Part shown: positions 24,203 through 33,065 of the stretch, piece by piece
Layout of the letters: the number at the start of each line of letters is the position of its first letter
Position numbering within the stretch: position 1 is the stretch's first letter
DNA from: DASYSL01 sp036003365
GTDB taxonomy: Bacteria; Eisenbacteria; RBG-16-71-46; DASYSL01
NCBI GenBank assembly: GCA_036003365.1
Contig: DASYSL010000154.1
Coordinates: forward strand, 1-48,124
Direction of reading: 5' to 3'
DNA: 48,124 nucleotides
The notes under the pieces: model-generated
Databases searched by the model: none
The model's input: the letters and a program-made list of their open reading frames with translations, nothing else
Told to the model about the DNA's origin: nothing
Program-made: the position numbers and the translations under genes

Positions 24203-25891
24203 GTGTCCGGTCAGATCCTAAAGAACGTCTCACGCGGCTCTTTCTACCTCACGGCCGAGCAGCTGGCGGCCCTGGTGGCGGGCGTGGCGTATTCGGTGAT
24301 CGTGGTGCGCTGGCTGGGTCCCGGAAGCTACGGCCTGCTCAATATCGGGCTCGTCATCGTCGGCCTGGCCACCATGGGCACGGGCAACTTCGAGCTCTAT
24401 CTCGAGCGTTTCTCGGCCGAGTACGAGACGCGCGGACAGATGCACGTGCTGCAGCGCGCGCACCTGCTCGCGCTCCTCATGAAATGTGTGCTCGGCATCC
24501 TCGTGGGCACCGCGCTGATCGCTTTCGCCCACCCCATCGCCCTGAGCTACGGCAGCGTGGTGACACAGACCACGCTCTTGACCCAGGTCATCCAGCTCCT
24601 CGGCATTCTCGTATTCTTCGAAGGACTGACGGTGACCGGTCGCGCCGTCCTCTTCGGGCTTCAGCGATTCGGCTGGATCGCGGGCATCTCGATCGCCCAG
24701 CAGGTGCTCAAGATCGCCGCCGTCGTCTTCCTGTGGTGGAAGGGCAAAGGCTTGCTCTATCTCTCGGCGATGCTGGTCGCCGTGGGAGCCTTGCAGGCGG
24801 TCGCGCTGACCATCGCGGCCATGGTCCTGGTCCGGCGCGGCCGCGCCGCCGTGGCGCAGGATCGCCCGGCCGCCGCCCTGGCGCTGGCCGAGGCCGACGC
24901 GCCCGAGATCGACGTGCCGTTGCCGGCCGATCCCTTGCCCCAGGCGAGGTCTTTGGTCAGTGGGATCGTCCGCTACACGATGCCACTCTACGGCGCGCGT
25001 GCGGCGTACCTGGCGAGCCAGAACCTGAGCAAAGCCGTGCTCGCCGGCTTCATGCATCCCGTGCTCTTCGGCTACTTCTCCTTCGCGGTCACCATGATCG
25101 AGCGCTTTGCGACGTTCATCTACGCGCTGCCGTTCTCGATCCTGCCCTCGCTCACGCAGCTCGAGGCGAAGGGCGATCGCGCCCGCTTCGAGCGCCTCGT
25201 CGACAAGGGTTTCCGCCTGGTGTCGACCGCCGCCTGCGCCGTGGCCACCGCGGTGGCGCTCTGTGCCGAGCCGCTCACGCGTCTGGTCGGCGGCAGCGCG
25301 TATTTGCCGGCGGTGCCGGTGCTGCGCGTGCTGGCCATCGTGCTCTGGCTGCGCACCGCCCACGAGCCCATTACCATGGCGTTCTACGCGCTGCGCCACA
25401 CCGGGCGCGTGCTGGCCATCGGCCTCGGTCGCCTGGGGCTCGAGATCGGCGCCATCTTCGCGTTCGTGCCCCTGTGGGGAATTCGCGGCGCGGCCTGGGC
25501 GGCCGTGCTCGGCGCCGGTTTCTGTCTTGCCGCCGCACTGTTCTTCCTGGCGCGCGAGCTGGGGCAGGCCTCGCGCCGTGCGGCGGTCGTGGCCAAGACA
25601 GGCGCGCTCGTGGCCCTCGCCGGTCTCGGCGCACGCGGCCTTGCCGCGGTGCAGGCGCCCGTCTGGGTGCCGATCGCGTTCACTCTCCTGGTTTGGGTGC
25701 CCCTCTTCCTCGCGTCCGTTTTCGTCGCCGATCTGGTGACCGAGGACGATCTCTCACTCGCCGCCGGCATGGACATTCGAAAGCCGTGGCTGCGGCGCCT
25801 GCGGGATCGGGTCGTGTCCGCGAGCCTCAAGCTCTCGCGCGCCGTAGGCGCCAAGCGGCCCGGCGCCCTGGCCACCGTGGAAGGGAGCTGA
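24203..25891 (+). CDS. Wzx-type lipid-linked oligosaccharide flippase
   Basis: A 562-residue membrane protein with about 12-14 hydrophobic segments. The N-terminal 'YSVIVVRWLGPGSYGLLNIGLVIVGLATMGTGNFELYLERF' block is typical of the polysaccharide (MATE-superfamily) flippases. It should move undecaprenyl-linked repeat units across the inner membrane. A loop at about 215-250 is acidic and Pro-rich. The start is GTG 24203. A second flippase of the same family, quite different in sequence, is at 36620-38188. Confidence 0.88.
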   Translation: MSGQILKNVSRGSFYLTAEQLAALVAGVAYSVIVVRWLGPGSYGLLNIGLVIVGLATMGTGNFELYLERFSAEYETRGQMHVLQRAHLLALLMKCVLGILVGTALIAFAHPIALSYGSVVTQTTLLTQVIQLLGILVFFEGLTVTGRAVLFGLQRFGWIAGISIAQQVLKIAAVVFLWWKGKGLLYLSAMLVAVGALQAVALTIAAMVLVRRGRAAVAQDRPAAALALAEADAPEIDVPLPADPLPQARSLVSGIVRYTMPLYGARAAYLASQNLSKAVLAGFMHPVLFGYFSFAVTMIERFATFIYALPFSILPSLTQLEAKGDRARFERLVDKGFRLVSTAACAVATAVALCAEPLTRLVGGSAYLPAVPVLRVLAIVLWLRTAHEPITMAFYALRHTGRVLAIGLGRLGLEIGAIFAFVPLWGIRGAAWAAVLGAGFCLAAALFFLARELGQASRRAAVVAKTGALVALAGLGARGLAAVQAPVWVPIAFTLLVWVPLFLASVFVADLVTEDDLSLAAGMDIRKPWLRRLRDRVVSASLKLSRAVGAKRPGALATVEGS

Positions 25892-25892
25892 C

Positions 25893-26609
25893 GTGCGCCC
25901 GCTCGTCGTGGTTCCCGCCCACAACGAAGAGCAGTGCCTGCCGCACACGCTGGCCGAGCTGGCGCGCGAAGCGCCCGGGCTCGACGTGGTCGTCATCGAC
26001 GACGGCTCGCGCGACCGCACGCGCCACGTGGCGCGCGAGGCGGGCGCCAAGGTGATCACGCTGCCGGTGAACCTCGGCGTGGGCGGCGCCCTGCAGACCG
26101 GGATCCGCTATGCGCTCGAGCGCGGCTACGACGTGGTGGTGCAGTTCGATGCCGACGGGCAGCACGATCCGCGCGATCTTCCCAGGGTGCTGGCGCCGGT
26201 GCTCGAGGGCCGTGTGGATCTCTCGATCGGCTCGCGCTTCGTGAGCGACGATCCGGCGTACCGTGCCGCTCCCATGCGCCGCGCCGGCATGATGCTGTTC
26301 TCGCTCGTGACTTCGCTCGCCATCGGCCGCCGCCTGAGCGACACGACCTCGGGCTTCCGCGCCTACAGCCGGCGCGTGATGTGGCTTTGCCTCGACTACT
26401 TTCCGCAGGACTTTCCCGACGCGCCGCTCCTCATCTGGCTGGCGAGGAACGGCGTGCGCTGGACCGAAGTGCCGGTGACCATGCGGCCGCGCGTGGCCGG
26501 GACATCGTTTTACACGTTCACGCGCAAGGCCTACTACCCGTACAAGACGCTCCTCGCCTCGCTGCTCGCCTGCTGGCGCGCGCCGCGCAAGGAGGAGCCC
26601 AGCACATGA
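25893..26609 (+). CDS. GT2 family glycosyltransferase
   Basis: A 238-residue soluble GT-A glycosyltransferase. The N-terminal 'VVVPAHNEEQCLP', 'VVVIDDGSRDRT' and 'VVQFDADGQHDPRD' (DxD region) are the standard GT2 motifs, and 'DTTSGFRAYSRRVMWL' matches the dolichol-phosphate mannosyltransferase-like branch. Such proteins often attach sugar to undecaprenyl phosphate. The gene is followed at once by DUF2304 and UPF0104 membrane genes, a set seen in many envelope loci. The stop overlaps the next start as ATGA. Confidence 0.93.
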   Translation: MRPLVVVPAHNEEQCLPHTLAELAREAPGLDVVVIDDGSRDRTRHVAREAGAKVITLPVNLGVGGALQTGIRYALERGYDVVVQFDADGQHDPRDLPRVLAPVLEGRVDLSIGSRFVSDDPAYRAAPMRRAGMMLFSLVTSLAIGRRLSDTTSGFRAYSRRVMWLCLDYFPQDFPDAPLLIWLARNGVRWTEVPVTMRPRVAGTSFYTFTRKAYYPYKTLLASLLACWRAPRKEEPST

Positions 26610-26983
26610 CCAGAGCCCAGCTCATCGCCGCTCTCATCGCCGCCCTGGTGGCCCTGGTCGTGCTCGAGCTGGTGCGCCGCCGCCGGCTCTCCGAGGATTT
26701 CTCGCTGCTCTGGGTGCTGGCCACGCTGGGCGCCACGATGCTCGCCTTCTGGAGCGGGCTCTTGACCGGCATCACGCACGCGCTCGGCGCCAAGTACGAG
26801 ACCTCGACGATTTTCTTCTTCGGCATCCTGTTCGTGCTCGTGATGCTGCTCTACTACGCCGTCAAGCTGACGGCGCTCATCCAGGAAGTGCGGCGTCTGG
26901 CGCAGGAGGCCGCGCTGTTGCGTCTCAAGGTGGAAGAGAAAGTGGGCGACGATGCCGCGACGCGCCCCGGGAGGAGTGCGTGA
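26606..26983 (+). CDS. DUF2304 small membrane protein
   Basis: 125 residues with three membrane segments (about 5-23, 35-55 and 70-95) and a helical charged C-terminus ('QEVRRLAQEAALLRLKVEEK'). The hydrophobic pattern 'LWVLATLGATMLAFW' and 'TIFFFGILFVLVMLLYY' fits the DUF2304 family, usually found beside GT2 dolichol-phosphate-type transferases, as here. Its function is not established. It overlaps both neighbours by four bases (ATGA and GTGA). Confidence 0.85.
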   Translation: MTRAQLIAALIAALVALVVLELVRRRRLSEDFSLLWVLATLGATMLAFWSGLLTGITHALGAKYETSTIFFFGILFVLVMLLYYAVKLTALIQEVRRLAQEAALLRLKVEEKVGDDAATRPGRSA

Positions 26984-27984
26984 AAGGGCGTTCGTGGCAA
27001 TTGCTCATCGGGGTCGCGGTCGGCGGGGCGCTCTTTCTCTTGGCCATGCGCGGCGTCGATCTGCCGCGCCTCAAGGACGCGCTCGCGCATGCCAACTACT
27101 GGCTCCTGGCGCCCATCATCGGGCTCACGCTGCTCGCCTTTTACGTGCGCGCCGTGCGCTGGGGCCTGCTCCTGCGCACCGTGAAGTCGGCGATTCCGGC
27201 GTCCAACTTGTTCTCGGCGACCATGATCGGCTTCGCCGCCAACAACCTCCTGCCGGCCCGCCTCGGCGAGTTCATCCGCGCCTGGGCGATCGGGCGCTCG
27301 GAGCGCATCTCGCGCTCGGCCGCCTTTGCCACCGTGGTGGTGGAGCGCATCGTCGACGTGTTCGCGCTGCTCTTCTTCTTCTGCCTGGCGCTGCTCCTGC
27401 ATCCGTTCACCGAAACGGTGCGGCGCGCCGGCTGGATGCTGCTCGGTGTCAACGCCATCCTGCTCTTCGTGCTCGTGCTGGCCGAGCGCCATCCCGAGCG
27501 CGTGTCGGCGGTTTCGGGCTGGGCCCTCGGGCACTTGCCGGGCAAGATCGGCCGCCGCGTGCACGTGCTGCTCGACAACTTCGTGGTCGGGCTCGGCGTG
27601 CTGCGCCAGGGCCCGGCGATGGGCGGCGTGATCGCCTACTCGCTCCTCATGTACGGGCTGACGCTGGCTTCGATCCAGGCCGCGCTCATGGCGTTCTCGT
27701 TCCACGTGCCCTGGTACGCCTCGATCGTGCTCCTGGTCTCGACCTCGCTCGGCATCATCGTGGCGCCGACGCCGGGTTACGTGGGCGCGATGCAGGTGGC
27801 GTGCGTGTGGGGGCTTTCGCTGTTCGGCGTCGACAAGAGCCGGGCGTTCTCGTTCTCGCTCTATTACCACGTGAGCCAGTTCCTTCCCATCACGGTCCTC
27901 GGGCTCTGGTACCTGGCCCGTCAAGGTCTCTCGTTGAGCGATGTCGCCGGCGCGGCGGGAAAGGAGGCGAGCGAAGCGGCATGA
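26980..27984 (+). CDS. UPF0104 / lysylphosphatidylglycerol-synthase-TM-like membrane protein
   Basis: A 334-residue polytopic protein with about eight membrane segments. The conserved 'GFAANNLLPARLGEFIRAW' block and the later 'PTPGYVGAMQVACVWGLSLFG' define the UPF0104 family. Members include the flippase part of MprF and proteins in polysaccharide loci. A role in moving a lipid-linked sugar is plausible but inferred. It is the last gene of the rightward run, meeting the leftward DegT gene across a 262-base repeat-rich gap. Confidence 0.9.
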   Translation: MKGRSWQLLIGVAVGGALFLLAMRGVDLPRLKDALAHANYWLLAPIIGLTLLAFYVRAVRWGLLLRTVKSAIPASNLFSATMIGFAANNLLPARLGEFIRAWAIGRSERISRSAAFATVVVERIVDVFALLFFFCLALLLHPFTETVRRAGWMLLGVNAILLFVLVLAERHPERVSAVSGWALGHLPGKIGRRVHVLLDNFVVGLGVLRQGPAMGGVIAYSLLMYGLTLASIQAALMAFSFHVPWYASIVLLVSTSLGIIVAPTPGYVGAMQVACVWGLSLFGVDKSRAFSFSLYYHVSQFLPITVLGLWYLARQGLSLSDVAGAAGKEASEAA

Positions 27985-28246
27985 GCTAATGAAGGGTCCG
28001 GACCTCGGGCTAGGCGGTTGAGGAGAGGGCGCCTCTCCGCCGAGCTGTCGCCGAATGGCGTTCGTCCGGGCCCGCAAATGAAGCACGTGAACAGTGGGTC
28101 CACGAAGCGCCGGACCCAAACGACCGTCTTGAAACGGAGAAATGGGTCCATGGAGTGCCGGACCCACTCCCCTGGAGCGGGTCAATGGTCCGGATCGAAG
28201 TGAGACCACTTCGCTATTTGAAAGTGGGAACGCTCGGGAAAGAAGC
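27985..28246. repeat. Repeat-rich gap between convergent genes: paired GGGTCC/GGACCC inverted repeats
   Basis: Two 24-base units at 28095-28118 and 28143-28166 both begin TGGGTCCA and end GCCGGACCCA, so each is an imperfect palindrome, and they differ at only three positions. A related GGGTCCGGACC piece is at 27994-28004 and a decayed TGGTCC...GACCA piece around 28186-28207. No gene is seen. This resembles small intergenic palindromic repeats (REP/BIME type), but the family is unknown to me. Confidence 0.75.
28196..28213 (+). terminator. Short hairpin after the UPF0104 gene
   Basis: CGAAGTG (28196-28202), loop AGAC and CACTTCG (28207-28213) make a perfect 7-bp stem, followed by CTATTTG. It could end transcripts from the left; the tail is too short to be sure. 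Confidence 0.45.
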
Positions 28247-29488
28247 TTAGCGGCGGTACGCGCGCAGCAGCTTGAGCACGGCGCGCGCCACGTCGTCCAC
28301 GTCGCCGTCGTCCATGCGCGGGTAGAGCGGCAGCGTGACCAGTCTCGGATAGGCGTCTTCGGCGATCGGGAAGCGGCTCTCTTCGAAGCCCGGACGCCCG
28401 CGATAGAAGGGGTGCCGGTGGACCGGGATGAAGTTCACGGTGGTGCCCACGTTCTCCGCGCGCAGCGCTTCGAGGAATCGCGGCCGATCGACGGTCAGGC
28501 GGTCGAGCCCGAGCAGCACCACGTAGAGATGATGCGCGTGCTCGATGCCGGGACGGGTCGTGAGCCGGCCCAGCGCGGGCTCGTCCGCGAACCACGCCTC
28601 GTAGCGCGCGGCCAGCGCGGCGCGGCGCGCGTGGAACTCCGGCCAGCGCTCGAGCTGCACGAGCCCGATGGCGGCGGCGAGGTCGGTCAGGTTGTACTTG
28701 AATCCGGGAGCGGTCACCTCGTAGTACCAGGACCCCGAGGCGGCGTAGCGCTTCCACGCGTCCTTGGAGATGCCGTGCAGCGACAGGATCTGCGCCTTCT
28801 CGAACAGCTCGGCGTCGCCGGTCACCAGCGCTCCACCCTCGCCGGTCGTGATGTTCTTGATGGCATAGAAGGAGAAGCAGGTGACGTCGCCGAGCGAGCC
28901 GACGGGGCGCCCGTGGTAGCGCGCGCCGATGGCATGCGCGGCGTCCTCGATGACGCGCGCACCGCGCTCGCGCGCGAGCGCCACGATGGGATCCATCTCC
29001 GCCGGGTGGCCACCGAAGTGCACCGGCATCACGGCGCGGGTGCGCGGGGTCCAGGCGCGCGCCACTTGCGCGGGATCGAGGTTGAGCGTGTCGGGCTCGA
29101 CGTCGACGAGCACGGGCGTAGCGCCGACGTGCAGGATCACATTGACCGTGGCGGCGAAGGTCCAGGTCGAGGTGATCACCTCGTCCCCGGGGCCGATGCC
29201 CGCGGCGGCGAGCGCCAAGTGGAGCGCGCCGGTGCACGAGTTGAGCGCCAGCCCATAGGGCGCGCCGCCGAAGGCCGCGATCCTCTTGCCGAACTCGATC
29301 GCCTTGGCGCCGGTGGTGATCCAGCCGGAGTCGAGCACTTCGTTCACCGCCTGCTTCTCGCGCTCCCCGATGGTGGGCAGGGCGACGGGCAGGAACGTCT
29401 CGCGCACCGGCCGGCCGCCTTCGAGGGCCGGCTTGAGATCGAGTCCGGCCAGACGCTCGGAGGCAGCCGGCAGCACGGCGCCGCTCAT
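28247..29488 (-). CDS. DegT/DnrJ/EryC1 family sugar aminotransferase
   Basis: A 413-residue PLP enzyme of the family that makes amino sugars of envelope polysaccharides. The PLP lysine is K211 in 'CFSFYAIKNITTGEGGA'. Other conserved pieces are 'LNSCTGALHLALAAAGIGPGDEVI', 'FGGHPAEMDPI', 'EDAAHAIGA', and the late 'VHRHPFYR' pattern. The start is ATG 29488; a longer frame upstream is the shadow of the neighbouring epimerase and was excluded. It overlaps the epimerase stop by four bases, so the pair is an operon running leftward. Confidence 0.92.
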   Translation of the reverse strand: MSGAVLPAASERLAGLDLKPALEGGRPVRETFLPVALPTIGEREKQAVNEVLDSGWITTGAKAIEFGKRIAAFGGAPYGLALNSCTGALHLALAAAGIGPGDEVITSTWTFAATVNVILHVGATPVLVDVEPDTLNLDPAQVARAWTPRTRAVMPVHFGGHPAEMDPIVALARERGARVIEDAAHAIGARYHGRPVGSLGDVTCFSFYAIKNITTGEGGALVTGDAELFEKAQILSLHGISKDAWKRYAASGSWYYEVTAPGFKYNLTDLAAAIGLVQLERWPEFHARRAALAARYEAWFADEPALGRLTTRPGIEHAHHLYVVLLGLDRLTVDRPRFLEALRAENVGTTVNFIPVHRHPFYRGRPGFEESRFPIAEDAYPRLVTLPLYPRMDDGDVDDVARAVLKLLRAYRR

Positions 29489-30501
29489 TTCGAGACCTCG
29501 CGATGACCGTTCAGGGCGCGCACGTTGTGGAAGCGGGCCTCGTCGGCGTCGACGCGCTCGCGCTCGAGGTAGGCGGCGATCTCGCGCACGCCCTGCTCGA
29601 GCGAGTGCTGAGGACGGAAGCCGAAGCGGCTCGCCAGGCGGCGGAACGAGACCCGGTAGGAGCGCGGATCCTTCACGTCCTCGATCGCCAGGCGGGTGCC
29701 CGGGAACGCGGCCGCGATGGCCTCGGCCAGCTCGCGGATGCGGAAGTTCTGCTCGTCGGAGCCGACGTTGTACGTGCCGGCGGCCTCGGCGGGCGCAGGC
29801 TCGAGCGCCAGCGCGCAGGCGAGCCCCACGTCGTCGACGTGCACCTGGGGGCGCCACTGGTCGCCCCCATGCACCTCGAGGCGTCCGGTGGCGCGGGCGC
29901 GCGCCGTGAGCAGGTTGACCACGAGATCGAAGCGCATGCGCGGCGAGGTGCCGTAGATGGTGGCGAAGCGCAGCACGGTGAGCGCCGTGTCCGAGCCCGT
30001 GAGGCGCGTGCGCAGAATCTCCTCCGAGCGCAGGTTGGTCTCGGCGTAGAGGGAAACGGGCGCGGTGCGCGAATCCTCGTCGAGCCAGTCGTCGCCGGAA
30101 GCGCCGTACACGGAGCACGTGGAGGCGAACACCAGGCGCGGCACGCCGAGATCGCGCGCGGCGTCGGCCACGGGCACGCTCGACTCCTCGTTGACGGCGC
30201 GGGTGTACGCGGGATCGAGCGCGCACAGGGGATCGCCGACCAATCCGGCGAGATGCACCACGGCCGCCGCACCCGCGAAGGCGCGGGCCAGGGCTTCACG
30301 GTCGCGCACGTCGCCGCGCTGGATGGACAGACGCGGATCGCGCGCGCAGTCCGCGAGCGACGCATCGCCAAAGAGGAAGTTGTCGAGAACGCGGACCGGT
30401 TGGTCGCGATCGAGTAGACGGCGGACCAAGACGGACCCGACGTAGCCAGCCCCCCCGGTCACGACGACGGGAGGGCGGCGAGAGGAATCGACTTCGTGCA
30501 C
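29485..30501 (-). CDS. Extended-SDR NAD-dependent sugar-nucleotide epimerase/dehydratase
   Basis: A 338-residue extended short-chain dehydrogenase/reductase with the NAD motif TGGAGYVG at 15-22. 'VVHLAGLVGDP' and 'VFASTCSVYGASGDDWLDE' carry the Ser/Thr position. The catalytic YxxxK motif reads YAETN at 152-156, with Asn in place of Lys. The downstream 'FATIYGTSPRMRFDLVVNLL' and 'YNVGSDEQNFRIREL' blocks are normal for the family. The GTG start at 30501 is chosen because AGGAGG (30513-30508 on the minus strand) sits six bases ahead; a far longer upstream reading frame is a shadow. With the DegT gene it would supply an amino-sugar precursor. Confidence 0.88.
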   Translation of the reverse strand: MHEVDSSRRPPVVVTGGAGYVGSVLVRRLLDRDQPVRVLDNFLFGDASLADCARDPRLSIQRGDVRDREALARAFAGAAAVVHLAGLVGDPLCALDPAYTRAVNEESSVPVADAARDLGVPRLVFASTCSVYGASGDDWLDEDSRTAPVSLYAETNLRSEEILRTRLTGSDTALTVLRFATIYGTSPRMRFDLVVNLLTARARATGRLEVHGGDQWRPQVHVDDVGLACALALEPAPAEAAGTYNVGSDEQNFRIRELAEAIAAAFPGTRLAIEDVKDPRSYRVSFRRLASRFGFRPQHSLEQGVREIAAYLERERVDADEARFHNVRALNGHREVSK

Positions 30502-30579
30502 GCAGGGCCTCCTGACAGGCACATCGAGACTACCCGAGCGCGCGCGCGTGTCGCAAGACCGAGCGCGGCGGACGCGAGC

Positions 30580-32634
30580 TTGAGCGCCGCCGATCGGCGC
30601 CGCGCCAGCGCGACGTGGCTCGGACTCGCGCTCGCGGCGACGCTGGTGGCGGCGTTGCCGCGCTTCGGCGGCCTCATCCTCCCGAGCAAGAGCGCTGCCG
30701 GAGAGCTGTGGTGGTCGCTGCCACGCCTGCTGCTCGTGGCGCCGGCCCTCGCCGTCGGTCTCGGCGTGGCGCCTCTGCGGCTCCTGGGTGTCGCGAGAGG
30801 CGCGGTCGGCGTGGCGCTCGGCATGGTCGCCGCGCCCCTCGTGTGGGCCGCGGTGGGCGCGGTCGGGATCGCGAGCGGCCACGATTTCGCGGTCACCGGC
30901 CGGGTCGCACTCCTTCTCTCGGGCGGGCTCTGCTTCATGGTTTCGAGAAAGCGCCGCAGCGAGAGCGAAGCCGCCGCGCCGCCCGAGGCGAACGCGCGCG
31001 CACTGCGCTACGCCGGGCTCACGGCGCTCTTCGTGGCGTTGTTCTTTCTCGCCAAGCCGGTGCTCGCCTACCGCTCCGACGGCTGGTTTCACGCCGCCAC
31101 CGCGTATCGCATCGAGAGGGTCGGCCTGCCGCCCGACGATCCCTTCCTCGCCGGTCTGCCGCTCGGCTATTTCTGGGCCTTCCACCTCGCGCTCGGGCTT
31201 CTGGGCGGCGCAGCAGGCGTCACGCCGTTCGCGGCCGGCGCGGCGATCAGCGTGATCGCGGCGTTCACCGTGGCGCTGTGGCTGGCGCTCCTGGCGCGTC
31301 GACTGTGCGGTCCGGCGGCCATGGCGCCGGCCGTCCTCCTCGCCGTGCTCGGGCTCGATCCGCCGGGCTGGCTCGCCTGGTTCGTGCAGGGCGTGACGGG
31401 ATCGGAGAAAGGGCCCGCCGTCCTGGCGCGCGCCTGGCAGCACGGCGCCGGAAGCACGATGAACGCGATCAGCATCGGCTACCCGCACATCAGCGTGAGC
31501 TTCCTGCTCGACAAGTTTTTCATCGTCACCGGGCTCGGCCTCGGCTTCGCCGCCGCGCTCGCCTTTGCCTGGGCGCTGCTCGAAGCCGGAACCGCGCGCG
31601 CGCACACAGTGCTCGTGGTGGGCGGACTGGCCGCCGCGAGCGCGCTCTTCCTGCACAGTGTGATCGGGGCCTCGGTCCTGATCGCCGGCGCCGGTGCGGC
31701 GGTGATGGCGGTACTCCTGCCCGCCGCCGCGCGGCTCGCGCCGCGTCGCGCACTCGTGGTGATCGCCGCGCTCGTTCTCGCGGGCGGGGTCGCGCTGCCC
31801 TATCTGCGCCTGTGCACGGCGGCCAAGGCCGATCCGCCGGCGACTCTCGGGTTCCATCTCGATACGGCCTGGACGTGGCTCGCCTGCGGCGGCTTCCTGC
31901 TCGCGCTCGCGGCGCGGGAGGCGGCTGCCTGGCGGCGCGAGGGGAGCCAGCGCGACGAGCGCGCGCGCTTCCTTCTCTATTTCGGCGGCTTCTTCGTCCT
32001 GACGCTGTTCGTCACCTTGGTGAGCCGCAACGAGAGCAAGTTCTTCGGCGTCGCCACGCTCCTCCTTGCGGTGCCGGCGGGGGGCGGCTGGGTGCGGCTT
32101 CGCGGCACGCGGGCGGGCCGGCTCGCGTGGGCCGTACTCCTGCTCGGCTGTGTGCCCACCTTCCTGCTCGGGCTCTCGGGCTTCGTCACGCAAGGCGACC
32201 AAGGCATCGACGCGCGCGTCACGCCGCCCGCCGACGACCGCGAGATGTACGCGTGGATCGACCGCCACGCCGCCCCCAACGCCGCCGTCATCGAGCTGGT
32301 GAGCCGCCCCGACGGCGAGGTGAGCCGCGATGCCATGGTGCACGCGCGCCGCGCTCTCCTGTGGAGCGGACCGGAGCACGGCAGGAACTGGGGGTACGCG
32401 CCCGAGGCCGTCGAGCCGCGCGCCGAGGTCGTGCAGGCGCTCACGCGCGGGACGTGGAGCGAGCGCGAGACCGAGACCCTGGAGCGTCTGCAAGCCGGCG
32501 GGATCTCCGACATCGACTTCCTCGCGCCGGCGCCGGCGCGCGCGCCCGCGCCGTGGGAGAAGGTGACGAGCAACGCCTCGTGGACACTCTATCGCTGGCC
32601 CGCGCCGCGACGCCTGGCCGGGGCCCGCCGATGA
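30580..32634 (+). CDS. GT-C-like polytopic membrane glycosyltransferase, N-terminus uncertain
   Basis: A large membrane protein (684 residues from TTG 30580) with more than ten hydrophobic segments and a C-terminal soluble part rich in charged residues. The extracytoplasmic 'YRSDGWFHAATAYRI' near residue 165 has the acidic loop layout of GT-C enzymes. I do not recognise the exact family. The frame stays open leftward across the start of the divergent epimerase, so the start is uncertain; TTG 30580 gives a sensible N-terminus but no clear ribosome binding site. The stop overlaps the next start as ATGA. Confidence 0.75.
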   Translation: MSAADRRRASATWLGLALAATLVAALPRFGGLILPSKSAAGELWWSLPRLLLVAPALAVGLGVAPLRLLGVARGAVGVALGMVAAPLVWAAVGAVGIASGHDFAVTGRVALLLSGGLCFMVSRKRRSESEAAAPPEANARALRYAGLTALFVALFFLAKPVLAYRSDGWFHAATAYRIERVGLPPDDPFLAGLPLGYFWAFHLALGLLGGAAGVTPFAAGAAISVIAAFTVALWLALLARRLCGPAAMAPAVLLAVLGLDPPGWLAWFVQGVTGSEKGPAVLARAWQHGAGSTMNAISIGYPHISVSFLLDKFFIVTGLGLGFAAALAFAWALLEAGTARAHTVLVVGGLAAASALFLHSVIGASVLIAGAGAAVMAVLLPAAARLAPRRALVVIAALVLAGGVALPYLRLCTAAKADPPATLGFHLDTAWTWLACGGFLLALAAREAAAWRREGSQRDERARFLLYFGGFFVLTLFVTLVSRNESKFFGVATLLLAVPAGGGWVRLRGTRAGRLAWAVLLLGCVPTFLLGLSGFVTQGDQGIDARVTPPADDREMYAWIDRHAAPNAAVIELVSRPDGEVSRDAMVHARRALLWSGPEHGRNWGYAPEAVEPRAEVVQALTRGTWSERETETLERLQAGGISDIDFLAPAPARAPAPWEKVTSNASWTLYRWPAPRRLAGARR

Positions 32635-33065
32635 TGGCGCCGGCGCGCGCCACGCGCGATCGCAGCACTTTCGGGCTGGCCCTCGCCCTGGCGGCGCTGG
32701 CCACGCACGCGCTCGCCATGCTCGTCTTCCTGCCACGCGTTCTCGACGACGCGGCGCGCGTGATCGCCCTGGTCCTTCTCCCGGGATGGGCGGCGACCCA
32801 GCTTCTGTTCGCGCGGCGCGGGCTCGGGCGCTTCGAGACCATCGCGCTCACCATCGGACTCGGCGCGACCCTCGCGTTTCTCGTGAGCTTCGGCGCGCGC
32901 GTCACGCACGTGCCCACGGAGACGGCGGATCTCGTGCTGGCCGTGCTCGCGGTCGTGGCGCTCGCGCCGCGCCGCGCCGCCGCACCCGTTCCGGCGGTGG
33001 AGCGCTCCGCCGCCGCCTCGGCGCCCGCCGGGGCGCCGGCCCCGAACGCGAGGACGCGCTCATGA
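32631..33065 (+). CDS. Small membrane protein, DUF1616-like
   Basis: 144 residues with three or so membrane segments and a Pro/Ala-rich tail. The middle ('ARVIALVLLPGWAATQLLF' then 'GRFETIALTIGLGATLAFLVSFG') resembles the N-terminal half of DUF1616 membrane proteins, a comparison made from memory. It overlaps both neighbours by four bases, which supports it being a real translated gene. The second ATG at 32634 is an equal alternative start. Confidence 0.65.
   Translation: MMAPARATRDRSTFGLALALAALATHALAMLVFLPRVLDDAARVIALVLLPGWAATQLLFARRGLGRFETIALTIGLGATLAFLVSFGARVTHVPTETADLVLAVLAVVALAPRRAAAPVPAVERSAAASAPAGAPAPNARTRS

Noticed and set aside
30502..32736. Long upstream extension of the epimerase frame on the minus strand
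   Set aside because: Only the part downstream of GTG 30501 has epimerase motifs and a good ribosome binding site; the rest shadows the GT-C gene.
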